Positions 17,112 to 27,413 of a stretch of 64,000 bases of DNA are shown in pieces; positions within the stretch are counted from its first letter, which is position 1; each line of letters starts with the position of its first letter. The position numbers and the translations under genes are program-made. A model generated the notes under the pieces. That model was not told the origin of the DNA and made no database searches. It saw only the letters and a list, made by a program, of their open reading frames with translations. The stretch is from Aquimarina sp042434915. GTDB lineage: Bacteria; Bacteroidota; Bacteroidia; Flavobacteriales; Flavobacteriaceae. The stretch lies in NCBI RefSeq assembly GCF_042434915.1, contig NZ_CP170198.1, positions 2,790,001-2,854,000 on the forward strand, given 5' to 3'.

Positions 17112-18137
17112 ATGAAAACACCATTACTTCAATTTACCGACAAGGGCATCTTTTGTGCGGTTGCCAACGTCTATTTAGATCCATGGAAACCTGTAGATAA
17201 TGCAATCATTTCTCATGGACATGCAGATCATAGTCGTTGGGGACACAAAAACTATATTACACATCATACCAACGTTCCTATAATAAAGCATAGACTAGGT
17301 GATATCCATGTGAGCGGGAGACATTTTGATGAAACCTTTGTGATTAACAATGTAAAATTTAGCCTGCATCCCGCTGGCCATATAATCGGAAGTTCACAAA
17401 TACGAGTCGAACACAAAGGTGAAATATGGGTTTTTACAGGCGATTATAAAACTGAAGATGATGGTATTTCTGTACCTTTTGAACCTATAAAGTGCCATAC
17501 ATTTATTACAGAATGTACGTTTGGGCTTCCTGCCTTTAAATGGACTCCCCAAGCCGAGGTTATGCATAATATCAATACATGGTGGTCACAAAATCAAAGC
17601 GAAGGCAAAACTTCAATTCTATTTGGATATTCTTTAGGAAAAGCACAACGCTTATTAAAATATTTAGATCCATCCATCGGAAGCATATTTACTCATGGTG
17701 CTATAGAAAACATGACCGATGTATTAAGGCCCATGGTAGCATTTCCAAAAACCACGCGTATTACTCGTGATACCAAAAAAGAAGAACTAAAGGGCAATAT
17801 AGTAGTAGCTCCACCCAGCGCTCACGGCAGCACTTGGATACGCAAAATGGTTCCTTATGTTACAGCATCGGCCAGTGGTTGGATGGCCTTTCGAGGAGCA
17901 CGCAGAAGACGAGCCATTGATAAAGGATTTGTATTATCAGATCATTGTGATTGGCAAAGCTTACTCACTGCAATTGAAGCTACTGGCGCCACAAAAATAA
18001 TCACAACTCATGGATACACCGACATTTTTTCACGCTATTTGAGAACCATCGGATATGACGCACGAACCGAAAAAACTCAATATGAAGGAGAATTAGCCGA
18101 AATAGAAAGCAAAACAGAAACTGAAGATGTATTATGA
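17112..18137 (+). CDS. Ligase-associated DNA exonuclease (metallo-beta-lactamase fold)
   Basis: First gene of a four-gene DNA repair cassette. The 341-residue protein has the metallo-beta-lactamase signature HGHADH (His35, His37, Asp39, His40), a second His in HPAGHIIGS and an Asp in FTGDYKTE, and the beta-CASP-type HGYTDIF near the C-terminus, as in SNM1-like nucleases. Family members are DNA exonucleases. Its stop overlaps the ligase start by 4 bp (ATGA), so translation of the two is coupled. The products are cytosolic. Known biochemistry comes from the Pseudomonas putida cluster that encodes the same four proteins. Confidence 0.9.
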   Translation: MKTPLLQFTDKGIFCAVANVYLDPWKPVDNAIISHGHADHSRWGHKNYITHHTNVPIIKHRLGDIHVSGRHFDETFVINNVKFSLHPAGHIIGSSQIRVEHKGEIWVFTGDYKTEDDGISVPFEPIKCHTFITECTFGLPAFKWTPQAEVMHNINTWWSQNQSEGKTSILFGYSLGKAQRLLKYLDPSIGSIFTHGAIENMTDVLRPMVAFPKTTRITRDTKKEELKGNIVVAPPSAHGSTWIRKMVPYVTASASGWMAFRGARRRRAIDKGFVLSDHCDWQSLLTAIEATGATKIITTHGYTDIFSRYLRTIGYDARTEKTQYEGELAEIESKTETEDVL

Positions 18138-19741
18138 AGCATTTTGCCGATCTAATAAAAACTCTTGATAGCACCAATAAAACAAACTTAAAAGTTGCTG
18201 CATTAGCTAATTATTTTAAAAAAGCATCCGATCAAGATAAAGTTTGGACGATAGCTATACTTTCTCATCGTCGTCCTCCCAGACCCGTAAATACAACTTT
18301 GTTGAGAACTTGGGCATCAGAACTAGCCAACATTCCATTATGGCTGTTTGAAGAATCCTATCATATTGTGGGAGATCTGGCCGAGACCATCGCACTTGTA
18401 ATTCCCCCCTCAACAAATACATCCCAAAAAAACCTTACGCAATTTCTCGAAGAAATTATAGCGCTTAAGAAGAAGAGCGAAGAAGAAAAAAAAGCCTATC
18501 TTTTTGAAAATTGGACACACCTCAACTATTACGAACGCTTTGTATTTTCTAAATTGATTACTGGGAGTTTTAGAATTGGTGTAAGTCAAAAACTAATGAC
18601 ACGTGCCTTAGCACAAGCGACAGCTATAGATGAGGATATCTTAGCTTATAAGTTAATGGGTGACTGGGATCCCAAAACTATTAGTTACCACGATTTGATT
18701 GTAGAAGAAAAAGATGCAGATTTCTTATCAAAACCCTACCCCTTTTATCTTGCTTATGCTGTTGAAGATAATGCAACCAATCTTGGGCCGATTTCAGATT
18801 GGTTAGGTGAACATAAATGGGATGGCATTCGATCACAAGTTATTATAAGGAAAGGCGAACTCTTTGTCTGGAGCCGTGGTGAGGAGTTAGTTACCGATAA
18901 GTATCCAGAATTTGATTCATTTGTTAACGTAATTCCAGACGGTACTGTACTAGATGGTGAGATATTACCGTTTCTAGAAGGAGATATTGGAACCTTTAAC
19001 GATTTACAAACCCGCATAGGTAGAAAAACAGTTTCAAAAAACCTCTTACTCAAAACCCCGGTAATACTCAAAGCTTATGATATTTTAGAATGGAACGGAA
19101 AAGACATTAGATCCTTACCATTTGAGCAACGCAGAATTACATTAGAATCCTTATATAAAAAAATTAAAACAAACGACACAGATCAAAAAGCAATACCCTT
19201 ACACCTATCAGAAACTATCTCATTTAATTCTTGGGAAGCCGCAGCTGCAGAACGCGAGCGGTCAAGAGAGGTGAAGTCTGAAGGTCTCATGCTTAAACGT
19301 AAAGACTCTCCATATCTCGTAGGACGTAAAAAAGGAGATTGGTGGAAATGGAAGGTAGATCCCTTAACCATAGATGCTGTACTTACTTATGCTATGCGAG
19401 GTCATGGTCGTCGTTCTAATCTTTTTACAGACTATACCTTTGGTCTTTGGAACGATGACAAAACAGAACTCGTAACTTTTGCAAAAGCATATTCTGGTTT
19501 GACCGATGCAGAATTTAGAAAGGTAGATCGTTTTATTAAAACTAACACTATAGAGCGTTTTGGTCCCGTTCGTAGTGTAACTCCGCAACTTGTTTTTGAA
19601 ATCGCTTTTGAAGGTATTGCCATCTCAAAACGTCACAAAAGTGGGGTTGCTACTAGATTTCCTCGTATTTTACGATGGCGACAAGACAAAAAAATTGAAG
19701 AAGCTAATAGTATAGAGGATCTTAAAGAATTGATACCATGA
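18134..19741 (+). CDS. ATP-dependent DNA ligase of the Lhr-associated cassette
   Basis: The 535-residue enzyme seals nicks with ATP. It has an N-terminal helical DNA-binding domain (1-190), then the adenylation domain with the nucleophilic Lys228 in HKWDGIRSQV, motif III near FDSFVNVIPDGTVLDGE, motif IV SEGLMLKR and motif V DWWKWKV, and a C-terminal OB fold. It lacks the primase and phosphoesterase domains of LigD, so it is not the NHEJ enzyme. It overlaps both neighbours by 4 bp. The NAD-dependent LigA for replication would be encoded elsewhere. Confidence 0.92.
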   Translation: MKHFADLIKTLDSTNKTNLKVAALANYFKKASDQDKVWTIAILSHRRPPRPVNTTLLRTWASELANIPLWLFEESYHIVGDLAETIALVIPPSTNTSQKNLTQFLEEIIALKKKSEEEKKAYLFENWTHLNYYERFVFSKLITGSFRIGVSQKLMTRALAQATAIDEDILAYKLMGDWDPKTISYHDLIVEEKDADFLSKPYPFYLAYAVEDNATNLGPISDWLGEHKWDGIRSQVIIRKGELFVWSRGEELVTDKYPEFDSFVNVIPDGTVLDGEILPFLEGDIGTFNDLQTRIGRKTVSKNLLLKTPVILKAYDILEWNGKDIRSLPFEQRRITLESLYKKIKTNDTDQKAIPLHLSETISFNSWEAAAAERERSREVKSEGLMLKRKDSPYLVGRKKGDWWKWKVDPLTIDAVLTYAMRGHGRRSNLFTDYTFGLWNDDKTELVTFAKAYSGLTDAEFRKVDRFIKTNTIERFGPVRSVTPQLVFEIAFEGIAISKRHKSGVATRFPRILRWRQDKKIEEANSIEDLKELIP

Positions 19742-22215
19742 ATCGTAAAGAACTTCTTACCATCGCAGAAACTTGGTTTTCAAATCAAGGTTGGAAGCCT
19801 TTTGCTTTTCAAAGACAAAGCTGGAACGCGTTTCTAAGTGGTAAAAATGGACTGCTTAATGCACCAACTGGTAGCGGAAAAACGTATGCATTATGGGTTC
19901 CTATAGTTCTAAACTACATTAAAAATAATCCTGACTATAAAAAAAAACATCCCAAAGGTCTCAAAGCTATCTGGATAACCCCTCTAAGAGCACTATCTCA
20001 GGAAATAAAACAAGCGGCAGAACGTGTTGCCAATGAGCTAGACACCCAACTTACCGTAGGTATTCGGTCTGGAGATACCTCTCAAAAAGAACGGGCTTCC
20101 CAAAAACGTACCATGCCAGATTTGCTTATTACAACTCCAGAGAGTTTACAGTTACTACTAGCCTCAAAAGGCTACGCCAAAACCTTTGAAAACTGTTCTG
20201 CGATTATCATTGACGAATGGCATGAACTGTTAGGTACTAAAAGAGGTGTACAAATCGAATTGGCGCTATCCCGAATAAAAACCATTACCTCAACCATGAG
20301 AATTTGGGGTATTTCGGCAACTATAGGAAACTTAGAACAAGCCAAAGAAGTCCTTTTAGGCCCTACTACACCTGCTTTAAAAAATTCGGTCCTTATCCGT
20401 GCAAACTTAGCAAAGAAGATTGTAGTCAAAAGTATCATTCCCAAACAAATGGAAACTTTTCCTTGGCGTGGTCACTTGGGAATTCACTTACTTGACGATG
20501 TAATACCCATACTTAACCAAAGTCGCACAACTTTACTATTTACCAATACAAGAAGTCAGTGCGAGATATGGTTTCAAAAGATACTAGAAAAATATCCAGA
20601 ATTTGCTGGAGAGCTAGCAATGCACCATGGTAGTATTAGTAAAGAAACACGTCTCTGGGTCGAGTCTGCAATACGTAATGAGACACTTAAAGCGGTTGTT
20701 TGCACCTCGAGCTTAGACCTGGGTGTAGATTTTGCACCAGTTGAAACTATAATTCAAATAGGGGGACCTAAAGGTGTTGCTAGATTTTTACAACGTGCAG
20801 GTCGTAGTGGTCATCAGCCTGGCAAAGTAAGTTTAATCTATTTCTTACCAACCCATGCGATTGAACTTATAGAAGCTTCTGCCTTGCAAAAAGCTGTAAA
20901 GCAAAATGCAGTCGAAGATCGCATACCACACCTTAATAGTTTTGATGTATTAATTCAATACTTAGTAACACTTGCCGTCTCTGATGGTTTTTATCCTAAA
21001 GAGATCTTTGAAGAAGTACAACAAACATTTTGTTTCCAAACGTTAACAGAAGAGCAATGGGCATGGGTGCTCAATTTTATAACTTTAGGAAGTCAATCCC
21101 TACAAACCTACGACGAATACAAACGTGTTGAGGTAGAGGTAGATGGATTATTTAAGGTCAACAACCGCGGTGTAGCCATGCGTCATCGACTACAAATTGG
21201 CACGATCGTAGGCGATGCAGCTCTTACTGTAAAATATCAAACGGGAGGCTATATTGGTACTATCGAAGAATTCTTTATTTCAAAACTAACGCGCGGAGAT
21301 GTTTTTACTTTTGCTGGTCGCAATCTAGAATTTATTCGCATTAAGAATATGCAAGTACATGTACGTAATTCAACAAAGAAAACTAATCGTGTACCAAGTT
21401 GGTCTGGTGGTCGTATGACCTTTTCGGCACAAATGAGTGAATTATTACGAGAAGAATTATACCTTGTAAGTTCTGAAGCTGATAATAAAACATTATCGCT
21501 ATCCAAAGAACTTAGAGCACTATCCCCCGTCTTTACAAGACAACGTAAGGAGAGTATCATTCCAGGTCCCAATCAATTTTTGATCGAAACCTTTAAAACT
21601 CGTGAGGGGTATCATCATCTATTTTATCCCTTTGAGGGACGTTTTGTTCATGAGGCAATGGGCAGCCTTCTGGCTTACCGTATTAGTTTGCTTTATCCAG
21701 TTACTTTTTCAATTGCTTTTAATGATTATGGATTTGAGTTACTATCCGACCAACCGGTCAATATGCAAGAAGTAATTGATAACAACCTATTCTCATCGAC
21801 CTATTTGAAACAAGATCTTCAAAAGAGTTTAAATGCAACCGAAATGGCGCGACGCAAATTTAGAGATATCGCTGTCATCGCGGGTTTAGTGTTTACAGGC
21901 TATCCCAGCAAAATGATTAAGATGAAACATTTACAATCAAACTCTCAATTGTTATTTGATGTGTTTAGAGATTATGAAGCTGATAATATATTGTTTCAAC
22001 AAGCCTTTGTAGAAACTTTTGAGCATCAGTTAGAAGAAGGTCGACTGCACCTCGCTATGGAACGTATACAATCACAAGAAATTATTTGGAAAGCTTGCAA
22101 AAAAGCGACTCCTTTTTCCTTTCCTATTATTACCGACCGCTTACGCGAAAAACTATCAAGTGAAAAACTAGCAGATCGTATTAAAAAGATGACCGCAATT
22201 TTGCTAAAAAAGTAA
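19738..22215 (+). CDS. Ligase-associated DEXH-box DNA helicase (Lhr core)
   Basis: This 825-residue superfamily 2 helicase belongs to the Lhr-Core group of the repair cassette. Walker A NAPTGSGKT lies at 41-49, motif Ia TPLRALSQE at 81-89, the Walker B variant DEWH at 159-162 (classically DEAH/DEVH), and the motif VI region QRAGRSGH near 355. The remaining 440 residues hold the winged-helix and Lhr-type core domains; the long C-terminal extension of full-length Lhr is missing, as expected. Lhr-Core proteins move 3' to 5' along single-stranded DNA with ATP. The gene overlaps the ligase by 4 bp and is followed after 43 bp by pdeM. Confidence 0.92.
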   Translation: MNRKELLTIAETWFSNQGWKPFAFQRQSWNAFLSGKNGLLNAPTGSGKTYALWVPIVLNYIKNNPDYKKKHPKGLKAIWITPLRALSQEIKQAAERVANELDTQLTVGIRSGDTSQKERASQKRTMPDLLITTPESLQLLLASKGYAKTFENCSAIIIDEWHELLGTKRGVQIELALSRIKTITSTMRIWGISATIGNLEQAKEVLLGPTTPALKNSVLIRANLAKKIVVKSIIPKQMETFPWRGHLGIHLLDDVIPILNQSRTTLLFTNTRSQCEIWFQKILEKYPEFAGELAMHHGSISKETRLWVESAIRNETLKAVVCTSSLDLGVDFAPVETIIQIGGPKGVARFLQRAGRSGHQPGKVSLIYFLPTHAIELIEASALQKAVKQNAVEDRIPHLNSFDVLIQYLVTLAVSDGFYPKEIFEEVQQTFCFQTLTEEQWAWVLNFITLGSQSLQTYDEYKRVEVEVDGLFKVNNRGVAMRHRLQIGTIVGDAALTVKYQTGGYIGTIEEFFISKLTRGDVFTFAGRNLEFIRIKNMQVHVRNSTKKTNRVPSWSGGRMTFSAQMSELLREELYLVSSEADNKTLSLSKELRALSPVFTRQRKESIIPGPNQFLIETFKTREGYHHLFYPFEGRFVHEAMGSLLAYRISLLYPVTFSIAFNDYGFELLSDQPVNMQEVIDNNLFSSTYLKQDLQKSLNATEMARRKFRDIAVIAGLVFTGYPSKMIKMKHLQSNSQLLFDVFRDYEADNILFQQAFVETFEHQLEEGRLHLAMERIQSQEIIWKACKKATPFSFPIITDRLREKLSSEKLADRIKKMTAILLKK

Positions 22216-22224
22216 AACTTATAA

Positions 22225-22232
22225 TAAATTTG
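22225..22232 (+). promoter_or_regulatory. -7 promoter box TAAATTTG before pdeM
   Basis: TAnnTTTG 26 bp before ATG 22259, in the 43-bp gap behind the helicase. It would let the last gene of the cassette be expressed alone. Confidence 0.4.
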
Positions 22233-22258
22233 CAGTTAACTTCACAGTATTACAAATC

Positions 22259-22897
22259 ATGCCTCAACCCCATACAATTTTAAATAACACTTTTAGTTTT
22301 CACCCCTGTGGTGGATTGTATTGGCACGAGACCGATATGTTACTTATAGCCGATGTGCATTTAGGTAAGGTTTCCCATTTTAGAAAACATGGAAGTGCTG
22401 TGCCTCATCAAGCAATTCAAAAAAATTTTGATCGACTTGATGCTATTATTGAACAATTTGATCCTGCGGTGATAACTTTTATGGGAGATTTATTTCATAG
22501 TAGCTTAAATAATGAATGGAAGTTATTTGAAACGTGGGTAGCAGTACATTCGAATCGTAAAATCGTTCTTATCGCTGGCAACCATGATATCATTTCACCC
22601 CTACACTATGAAGCCTTAAATATTTATAGTACTGATGAGTGGGCAATAGGAAATTTTTTATTAACTCACCATCCCGAGACACGTGCTGGCTTCTTTAATT
22701 TTTGTGGCCATATACATCCAGGAGTAAAATTGCAAGGTTTGGGACGACAAGTACTCAAATTACCATGCTACTTTGAGACATCAGATCAAATGATTTTGCC
22801 TGCTTTTGGTGAGTTTACGGGGCTATACATTCTTACACCCGACGAGACCGATAAAGTGTTTGCACTAACAAAAGAAGAGGTTATTAAGGTAACTTAA
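22259..22897 (+). CDS. pdeM: Ligase-associated DNA damage response endonuclease PdeM
   Basis: PdeM is a calcineurin-like metallophosphoesterase that cuts single-stranded DNA with manganese. The 212-residue protein has all the metal-binding blocks: IADVHLGKVSHFRKHG (Asp, His), FMGDLFHS (Asp), AGNHD (Asn, His) and THHPE and CGHIHPG near the C-terminus. It completes the exonuclease-ligase-helicase-nuclease cassette. It is shorter than cAMP phosphodiesterases of the same fold and has no extra domain. The cassette's trigger is unknown; no LexA- or SOS-type box was seen upstream of 17112. Confidence 0.88.
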   Translation: MPQPHTILNNTFSFHPCGGLYWHETDMLLIADVHLGKVSHFRKHGSAVPHQAIQKNFDRLDAIIEQFDPAVITFMGDLFHSSLNNEWKLFETWVAVHSNRKIVLIAGNHDIISPLHYEALNIYSTDEWAIGNFLLTHHPETRAGFFNFCGHIHPGVKLQGLGRQVLKLPCYFETSDQMILPAFGEFTGLYILTPDETDKVFALTKEEVIKVT

Positions 22898-22988
22898 AAC
22901 AGGATGTTAAACTCCTCACAATTTCCATTTCTAGCGTGAGTATTAAAAAAGCTTCCTTAACTTTCTGTATTATTATAACCAATGTACA

Positions 22989-23786
22989 ATGCAGAAAAAA
23001 TTATCGGTTCTCAATCTCATTTCGGTACTCCTTGTGATAGCAGTTAATTATAGCGCACAAGTTTTTAGGTTCAACAATACTACAATTGGAGAGCTTAGTA
23101 AACAGTATGCTAATTTATTTACACCAGCGGGCTATGCTTTTTCTATTTGGGGGTTGATTTTTATCAGTTTATTGACATACAGCCTTTTTCAAATACGCAG
23201 AGCTTTTTTTAGTTCTAAAAAATCAGGATTTATACTCGCTACAAGCTATTGGTTTTTTAGTGCAAATCTACTTAATGTAGCTTGGGTACTAGCGTTTACT
23301 TATGACTACACGGGTATTTCTGTCTTAATAATGTTTGCACTACTCTTCTCTCTACTTAAAATTGTACTCGCAACTAATATGGAACGTTGGGACGCTCCTA
23401 TTGAGATCATCGCATTTGTATGGTGGCCTATTTGTTTGTATAGCGGTTGGATTGCTGTCGCATCGATTGCCAACACTTCGGCATACTTAGTTAAAATAGA
23501 TTGGGGTGCCTTAGGTTTGTCAGAAATAACATGGACGATTATTATGATAATCGTCGCTGTATTGGTTAACTTGTTTATGCTTGTTACGCGCAATATGAGA
23601 GAATTCGCTCTAGTAGGCGTATGGGCACTGATTGCTATATATGTTAAACAAAATACGTCACACCCTTCAATTGGAATAGTAGCCTTGATTGGTATTGTCC
23701 TACTTATATTGGCTGTAGCACTACATGGTATTAAAAATCACAAGACAAATCCCGTGAAAAAATTAATAGAACGGTATCAGAACTAA
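22989..23786 (+). CDS. Tryptophan-rich/TspO-like membrane protein
   Basis: This 265-residue protein is almost entirely membrane-embedded, with about eight hydrophobic helices (for example LNLISVLLVIAVNYSAQVF, SVLIMFALLFSLLKIVLA, EITWTIIMIIVAVLVNLFML, IGIVALIGIVLLILAVAL). The conserved FTPAGYAFSIWGLIF and WWPICLYSGWIAVASI blocks place it among Bacteroidota proteins annotated as tryptophan-rich sensory protein-like or TspO/MBR-related. True TspO has about 160 residues and five helices, so this longer form may be only distantly related. The function is unknown. It is transcribed alone. Confidence 0.6.
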   Translation: MQKKLSVLNLISVLLVIAVNYSAQVFRFNNTTIGELSKQYANLFTPAGYAFSIWGLIFISLLTYSLFQIRRAFFSSKKSGFILATSYWFFSANLLNVAWVLAFTYDYTGISVLIMFALLFSLLKIVLATNMERWDAPIEIIAFVWWPICLYSGWIAVASIANTSAYLVKIDWGALGLSEITWTIIMIIVAVLVNLFMLVTRNMREFALVGVWALIAIYVKQNTSHPSIGIVALIGIVLLILAVALHGIKNHKTNPVKKLIERYQN

Positions 23787-23917
23787 CTTATCTGAAACTC
23801 ATTCTTCTTTATCTAAAACGAATTCTCAAATGCTTCTTGCGAATTCTATATTATTACATCTCATTTACTAATTATAATTACATTTATCCCATCAATTCAC
23901 CCCAAATATAATTGATA

Positions 23918-24079
23918 ATGAAAAATGTAGTTACTAATTTAAAGAAAGTTCTTCCTTTAACTTTTATAAAAAAAGGGAGAACTTTTATTCCTCAAAATGT
24001 TAGAAGCATTCTTTTTCTAACTGCCATATTAACCAATACATCCTGTTATATGGTCACTGATCTCAAAAATCTCTCTTAA
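23918..24079 (+). CDS. Possible short lipopeptide, 53 residues
   Basis: A short open frame, ATG 23918 to TAA 24079, starts MKNVVTNLKKVLPLTFIKKG and contains a hydrophobic stretch followed by a Cys (SILFLTAILTNTSC), which resembles a lipoprotein signal but placed late, at residues 30-43. No homologue is recognised. It occupies the otherwise empty 384 bp between the membrane protein and the secreted beta-helix protein. It may be a real small gene, a decayed start of a longer one, or chance. Confidence 0.3.
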   Translation: MKNVVTNLKKVLPLTFIKKGRTFIPQNVRSILFLTAILTNTSCYMVTDLKNLS

Positions 24080-24170
24080 TTCTTTTTAACCTATTGTGAT
24101 GCTAGTACTATAGCAATCAATATAAATATCATTTTATCGAATAATTAATTACTAAACTAAAATTACCCAA

Positions 24171-27100
24171 ATGAAACATCAAAAATTATTTAATCTCTTG
24201 CTACTAGCATTTCTTATGACGGGAATGCTTAGCGCACAAAACATTTATGTGTCCAAATCGGGAAACAATAATAATAGTGGAACTTCAGAAAACAATGCTT
24301 TACTTACTATACAAGCAGCAGTAAACAAAGCAAATCCAGGTAATACTATCTTAGTGGCATCAGGAACATATAATGAGAAAATAACATTTCAAGGCAATGC
24401 AGATTCTGGTAGTGCTGGTCAATATGTTACATTACAGGCAGCTTCTAATAATGTAGTGATCTCTGGTTCAGGATTATCTGCATCTGGCAGACAAGGTCTT
24501 GTAAATATTAATAACGCTAGCTATATCAAAATTATAGGTTTTGATATTAAAGATTTTCAAACCTCAAGTAGCAGTCAAAGCCCTATAGGAATCTATGTTG
24601 TAGGATCTAGTTCTAATATAGAAATAGCCGAAAACAAAGTTCACAATATCAAGCACAACAGTACATGTTCTGATTGTGGTGTAGGTGCACATGGTATTGG
24701 TGTATTTGGTACCACTTCCAATGGTATCAAGAACATTACGTTGCGTAACAACGAAGTATATAACAATGTCCTACAAAGTAGTGAAGCATTTGTTATCAAT
24801 GGTAATGTATCTGGCTTTTTGGTTAAAGACAACTATGTACATGACAACAATAACATTGGTTTTGATTTTATTGGTTATGAAGGCGAGTGCAACTGCGACG
24901 AGTCTGAGGATAGAGTACGTAATGGATTGGTAATAGGTAACATCGCAGAAAATAATAGTTCTGTAGGAAACCCTTGGTATGGCAATGATGCTAGTGCTGG
25001 TGGTTTTTATGTAGATGGAGGTACCAATATTGTTTTTGACCGTAATATTTCTTCTGGTAATGACTTAGGTTTTGAATTTGCCAGCGAACACGTAGGTAAA
25101 AAAACTGAAAATATTATCATGTCTAACAACCTCGTATTTAACAATACAGAAGTAGGTGTAGCTATGGGAGGTTGGAACAACACGAATACAGGTAGTGCCG
25201 AAAATATTTATGTTGTTAATAACACTTTCTATAAAAACGATAATGGCTGGGGTACAGAAATTACTTTTCAATATAAAGTAAAGAATGCAACCATTGCTAA
25301 CAATATCATCATGGGCTCATCTAATGTAGGCTCTAACATGTCAGGTTTAACTAATAGTGGTAATGCTAACATTACATTTAATAAAAACCTATGGTGGGGT
25401 AATAGTACTTCTGGGCAAAACAACTTACCTGGTTCAAAGGTAGTTGCAAATCCTATGTTTAAAAACCCTGCTAACGGTGACTTTACAGTAACTAACAATT
25501 CTCCTGCAATAAATGCTGGACAAGCTACAGCTAGTATCTCTAGTTGGTCTAACGCTTTTTGGGATGAGTATTACACAAATGGTACTATTCCGTTAAGTGG
25601 TAACAAAGACTTAGACAATAATAACCGAATCAAAAATACTATTGATTTAGGTGCTTACGAATTTGGAGCAACAGTTGTTGTTCCTCCAACAGCACCAGCT
25701 GCACCTTCTAATTTAAGTGCTACGGCTAGCAGTACTTCTAGAATTACACTTGTGTGGAATGACAATGCTGATAATGAAACTGAATATCGTATTGAGAGAG
25801 CACCAGGTACTGGTAACAATTTCTCTCAAATTGCAATTGTAAATGCAGATGTTACTACGTATCAAGATGGTAATTTAACTGCTGGTACTACATATTCTTA
25901 CAGAGTAATTGCATACAATACAGCGGGAACGTCTTCGTATAGTAATAAAGTCGAGGCTACAACAGCGCCTATTAGCTCGCCACTGCCTGCTCCATGGGTT
26001 AATGGTGATATAGGTAACCCTACAATCCAAGGAAGCGCATCTTACAACAATGGTACATTTACTATTAATGGAAGCGGTAGTGATATCTGGAATAACGCAG
26101 ACCAATTTCATTATATGTATCAATCGATTACTGGTGACGGAGAGATCGTTGTAAAAATGAACGATATCACCAATACTAATAACTGGGCAAAAGCGGGAGT
26201 AATGATTAGAGAATCGTTAACTGCAGGATCCAAGCATGCAATGCTAATTGCAAGTTATAGTGAAGGATTAGGATTTCAGAGAAGAGTCTCCAACAACGGC
26301 GGGACTACTCATACATCTGCTACTGGTACCACTCCAGTTTGGCTTAAGTTAACACGCTCTGGTGATGTAATTAGCGCATCGTACTCTACCAATGGTAGTA
26401 ACTGGACATTAGTTGATCAAGAAACGATCGCTATGAACGAGCAAGTATATATCGGTTTAGCAATGACTAGTCATAATAATGAAGAGTTAGGAACTGCTAC
26501 TTTTGATAATTTGAGTGTACAAACAGGTACACCTGATAGTTCTATTTCAATTACTGTTGATGGTAATGTTTCAGACTGGGATAATGTACCAAGTCTTGCT
26601 ACTAACGGAAACGGTGGTTTAACTACACTTAAAGCTTATGATGATGGCGAATATCTATACATCATGGCTCAAGGAAGTACAAGCACTAACGCTATCTTTT
26701 TCTTAAACACAGATGATGATACAGCTACAGGTTACAAAAATGGATTATGGTCTCCAGAAGGTAGTGATTATAATATCGAGAACGGAACTTTATATACGTA
26801 TACTGGATCTGGAACTTCTTGGAACTGGAACAATGTTTCTAACACCGATATTACTTATGTAAAAAATGCATCTGTAATAGAGCTTAGAATAGCTAAATCA
26901 AATATTAATAATCTTGCTGGAAGAATTGGTATTGGCTTAGATGTCGAAAACAGTTCATGGAACACAGTAGGTACGATTCCTGCTACTGGTAATCCTCTTG
27001 CATACTATTCATTTGAAACTTTAAGTGCTTTATCAAAAGAACCAATACCTGCAGATACAGCAGTAATAAAGGCAATTGCACCTAATCCTTTTATCAATGC

Positions 27101-27329
27101 TGTTAGCTTTGAAATGATTACCGAGGTACCAAATGAAGTTTCTATAGCAATTTATAATCTGCAAGGAAACAAAGTAAGAACCTTAAAACGCAGAGCAAAA
27201 GGAAACGATACCTATACCTATACGTGGAAGGGTAATAATAAAAATGGTAAAACTGTACCATCTGGTATCTATGTTGCCAAAATTGTTATGGGTGCTACTG
27301 TTAAAAATGTAAAAGTCATTAAAAGATAA
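24171..27329 (+). CDS. Type IX-secreted multidomain beta-helix protein (probable polysaccharide-active)
   Basis: The 1052-residue protein has a signal peptide (1-22, cut after LSAQ), a right-handed parallel beta-helix (about 25-500) opening with the DUF1565-like IYVSKSGNNNNSGTSE and TIQAAVNKANPGNTI, a fibronectin III domain (506-596), a laminin-G/DUF1349-like beta-sandwich (602-780, DGEIVVKMNDITNTNNWAKA), a CBM9-like domain (790-950, ITVDGNVSDWDNVP), and a type IX C-terminal sorting domain (about 965-1052, APNPFINAVSFEM ... SGIYVAKIV ... VKVIKR). It should be secreted and possibly surface-attached. The beta-helix resembles family 9 and related polysaccharide lyases, but I cannot assign the catalytic residues or the substrate. 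It stands alone, so no utilisation locus supports a precise call. Confidence 0.85.
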   Translation: MKHQKLFNLLLLAFLMTGMLSAQNIYVSKSGNNNNSGTSENNALLTIQAAVNKANPGNTILVASGTYNEKITFQGNADSGSAGQYVTLQAASNNVVISGSGLSASGRQGLVNINNASYIKIIGFDIKDFQTSSSSQSPIGIYVVGSSSNIEIAENKVHNIKHNSTCSDCGVGAHGIGVFGTTSNGIKNITLRNNEVYNNVLQSSEAFVINGNVSGFLVKDNYVHDNNNIGFDFIGYEGECNCDESEDRVRNGLVIGNIAENNSSVGNPWYGNDASAGGFYVDGGTNIVFDRNISSGNDLGFEFASEHVGKKTENIIMSNNLVFNNTEVGVAMGGWNNTNTGSAENIYVVNNTFYKNDNGWGTEITFQYKVKNATIANNIIMGSSNVGSNMSGLTNSGNANITFNKNLWWGNSTSGQNNLPGSKVVANPMFKNPANGDFTVTNNSPAINAGQATASISSWSNAFWDEYYTNGTIPLSGNKDLDNNNRIKNTIDLGAYEFGATVVVPPTAPAAPSNLSATASSTSRITLVWNDNADNETEYRIERAPGTGNNFSQIAIVNADVTTYQDGNLTAGTTYSYRVIAYNTAGTSSYSNKVEATTAPISSPLPAPWVNGDIGNPTIQGSASYNNGTFTINGSGSDIWNNADQFHYMYQSITGDGEIVVKMNDITNTNNWAKAGVMIRESLTAGSKHAMLIASYSEGLGFQRRVSNNGGTTHTSATGTTPVWLKLTRSGDVISASYSTNGSNWTLVDQETIAMNEQVYIGLAMTSHNNEELGTATFDNLSVQTGTPDSSISITVDGNVSDWDNVPSLATNGNGGLTTLKAYDDGEYLYIMAQGSTSTNAIFFLNTDDDTATGYKNGLWSPEGSDYNIENGTLYTYTGSGTSWNWNNVSNTDITYVKNASVIELRIAKSNINNLAGRIGIGLDVENSSWNTVGTIPATGNPLAYYSFETLSALSKEPIPADTAVIKAIAPNPFINAVSFEMITEVPNEVSIAIYNLQGNKVRTLKRRAKGNDTYTYTWKGNNKNGKTVPSGIYVAKIVMGATVKNVKVIKR

Positions 27330-27378
27330 GAACAACTATTAACCAACCAACCCAATCATACTAACTAACCACTGACCA

Positions 27379-27413
27379 CCCCTTTAGGAAAATTCCTAAA
27401 GGGGTTTTTTTTT
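27379..27413 (+). terminator. Strong intrinsic terminator behind the secreted beta-helix protein
   Basis: CCCCTTTAGGAA and TTCCTAAAGGGG (12-bp perfect stem, 2-nt nominal loop) are followed by nine T. It ends the transcript of the gene stopping at 27329. Confidence 0.9.
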
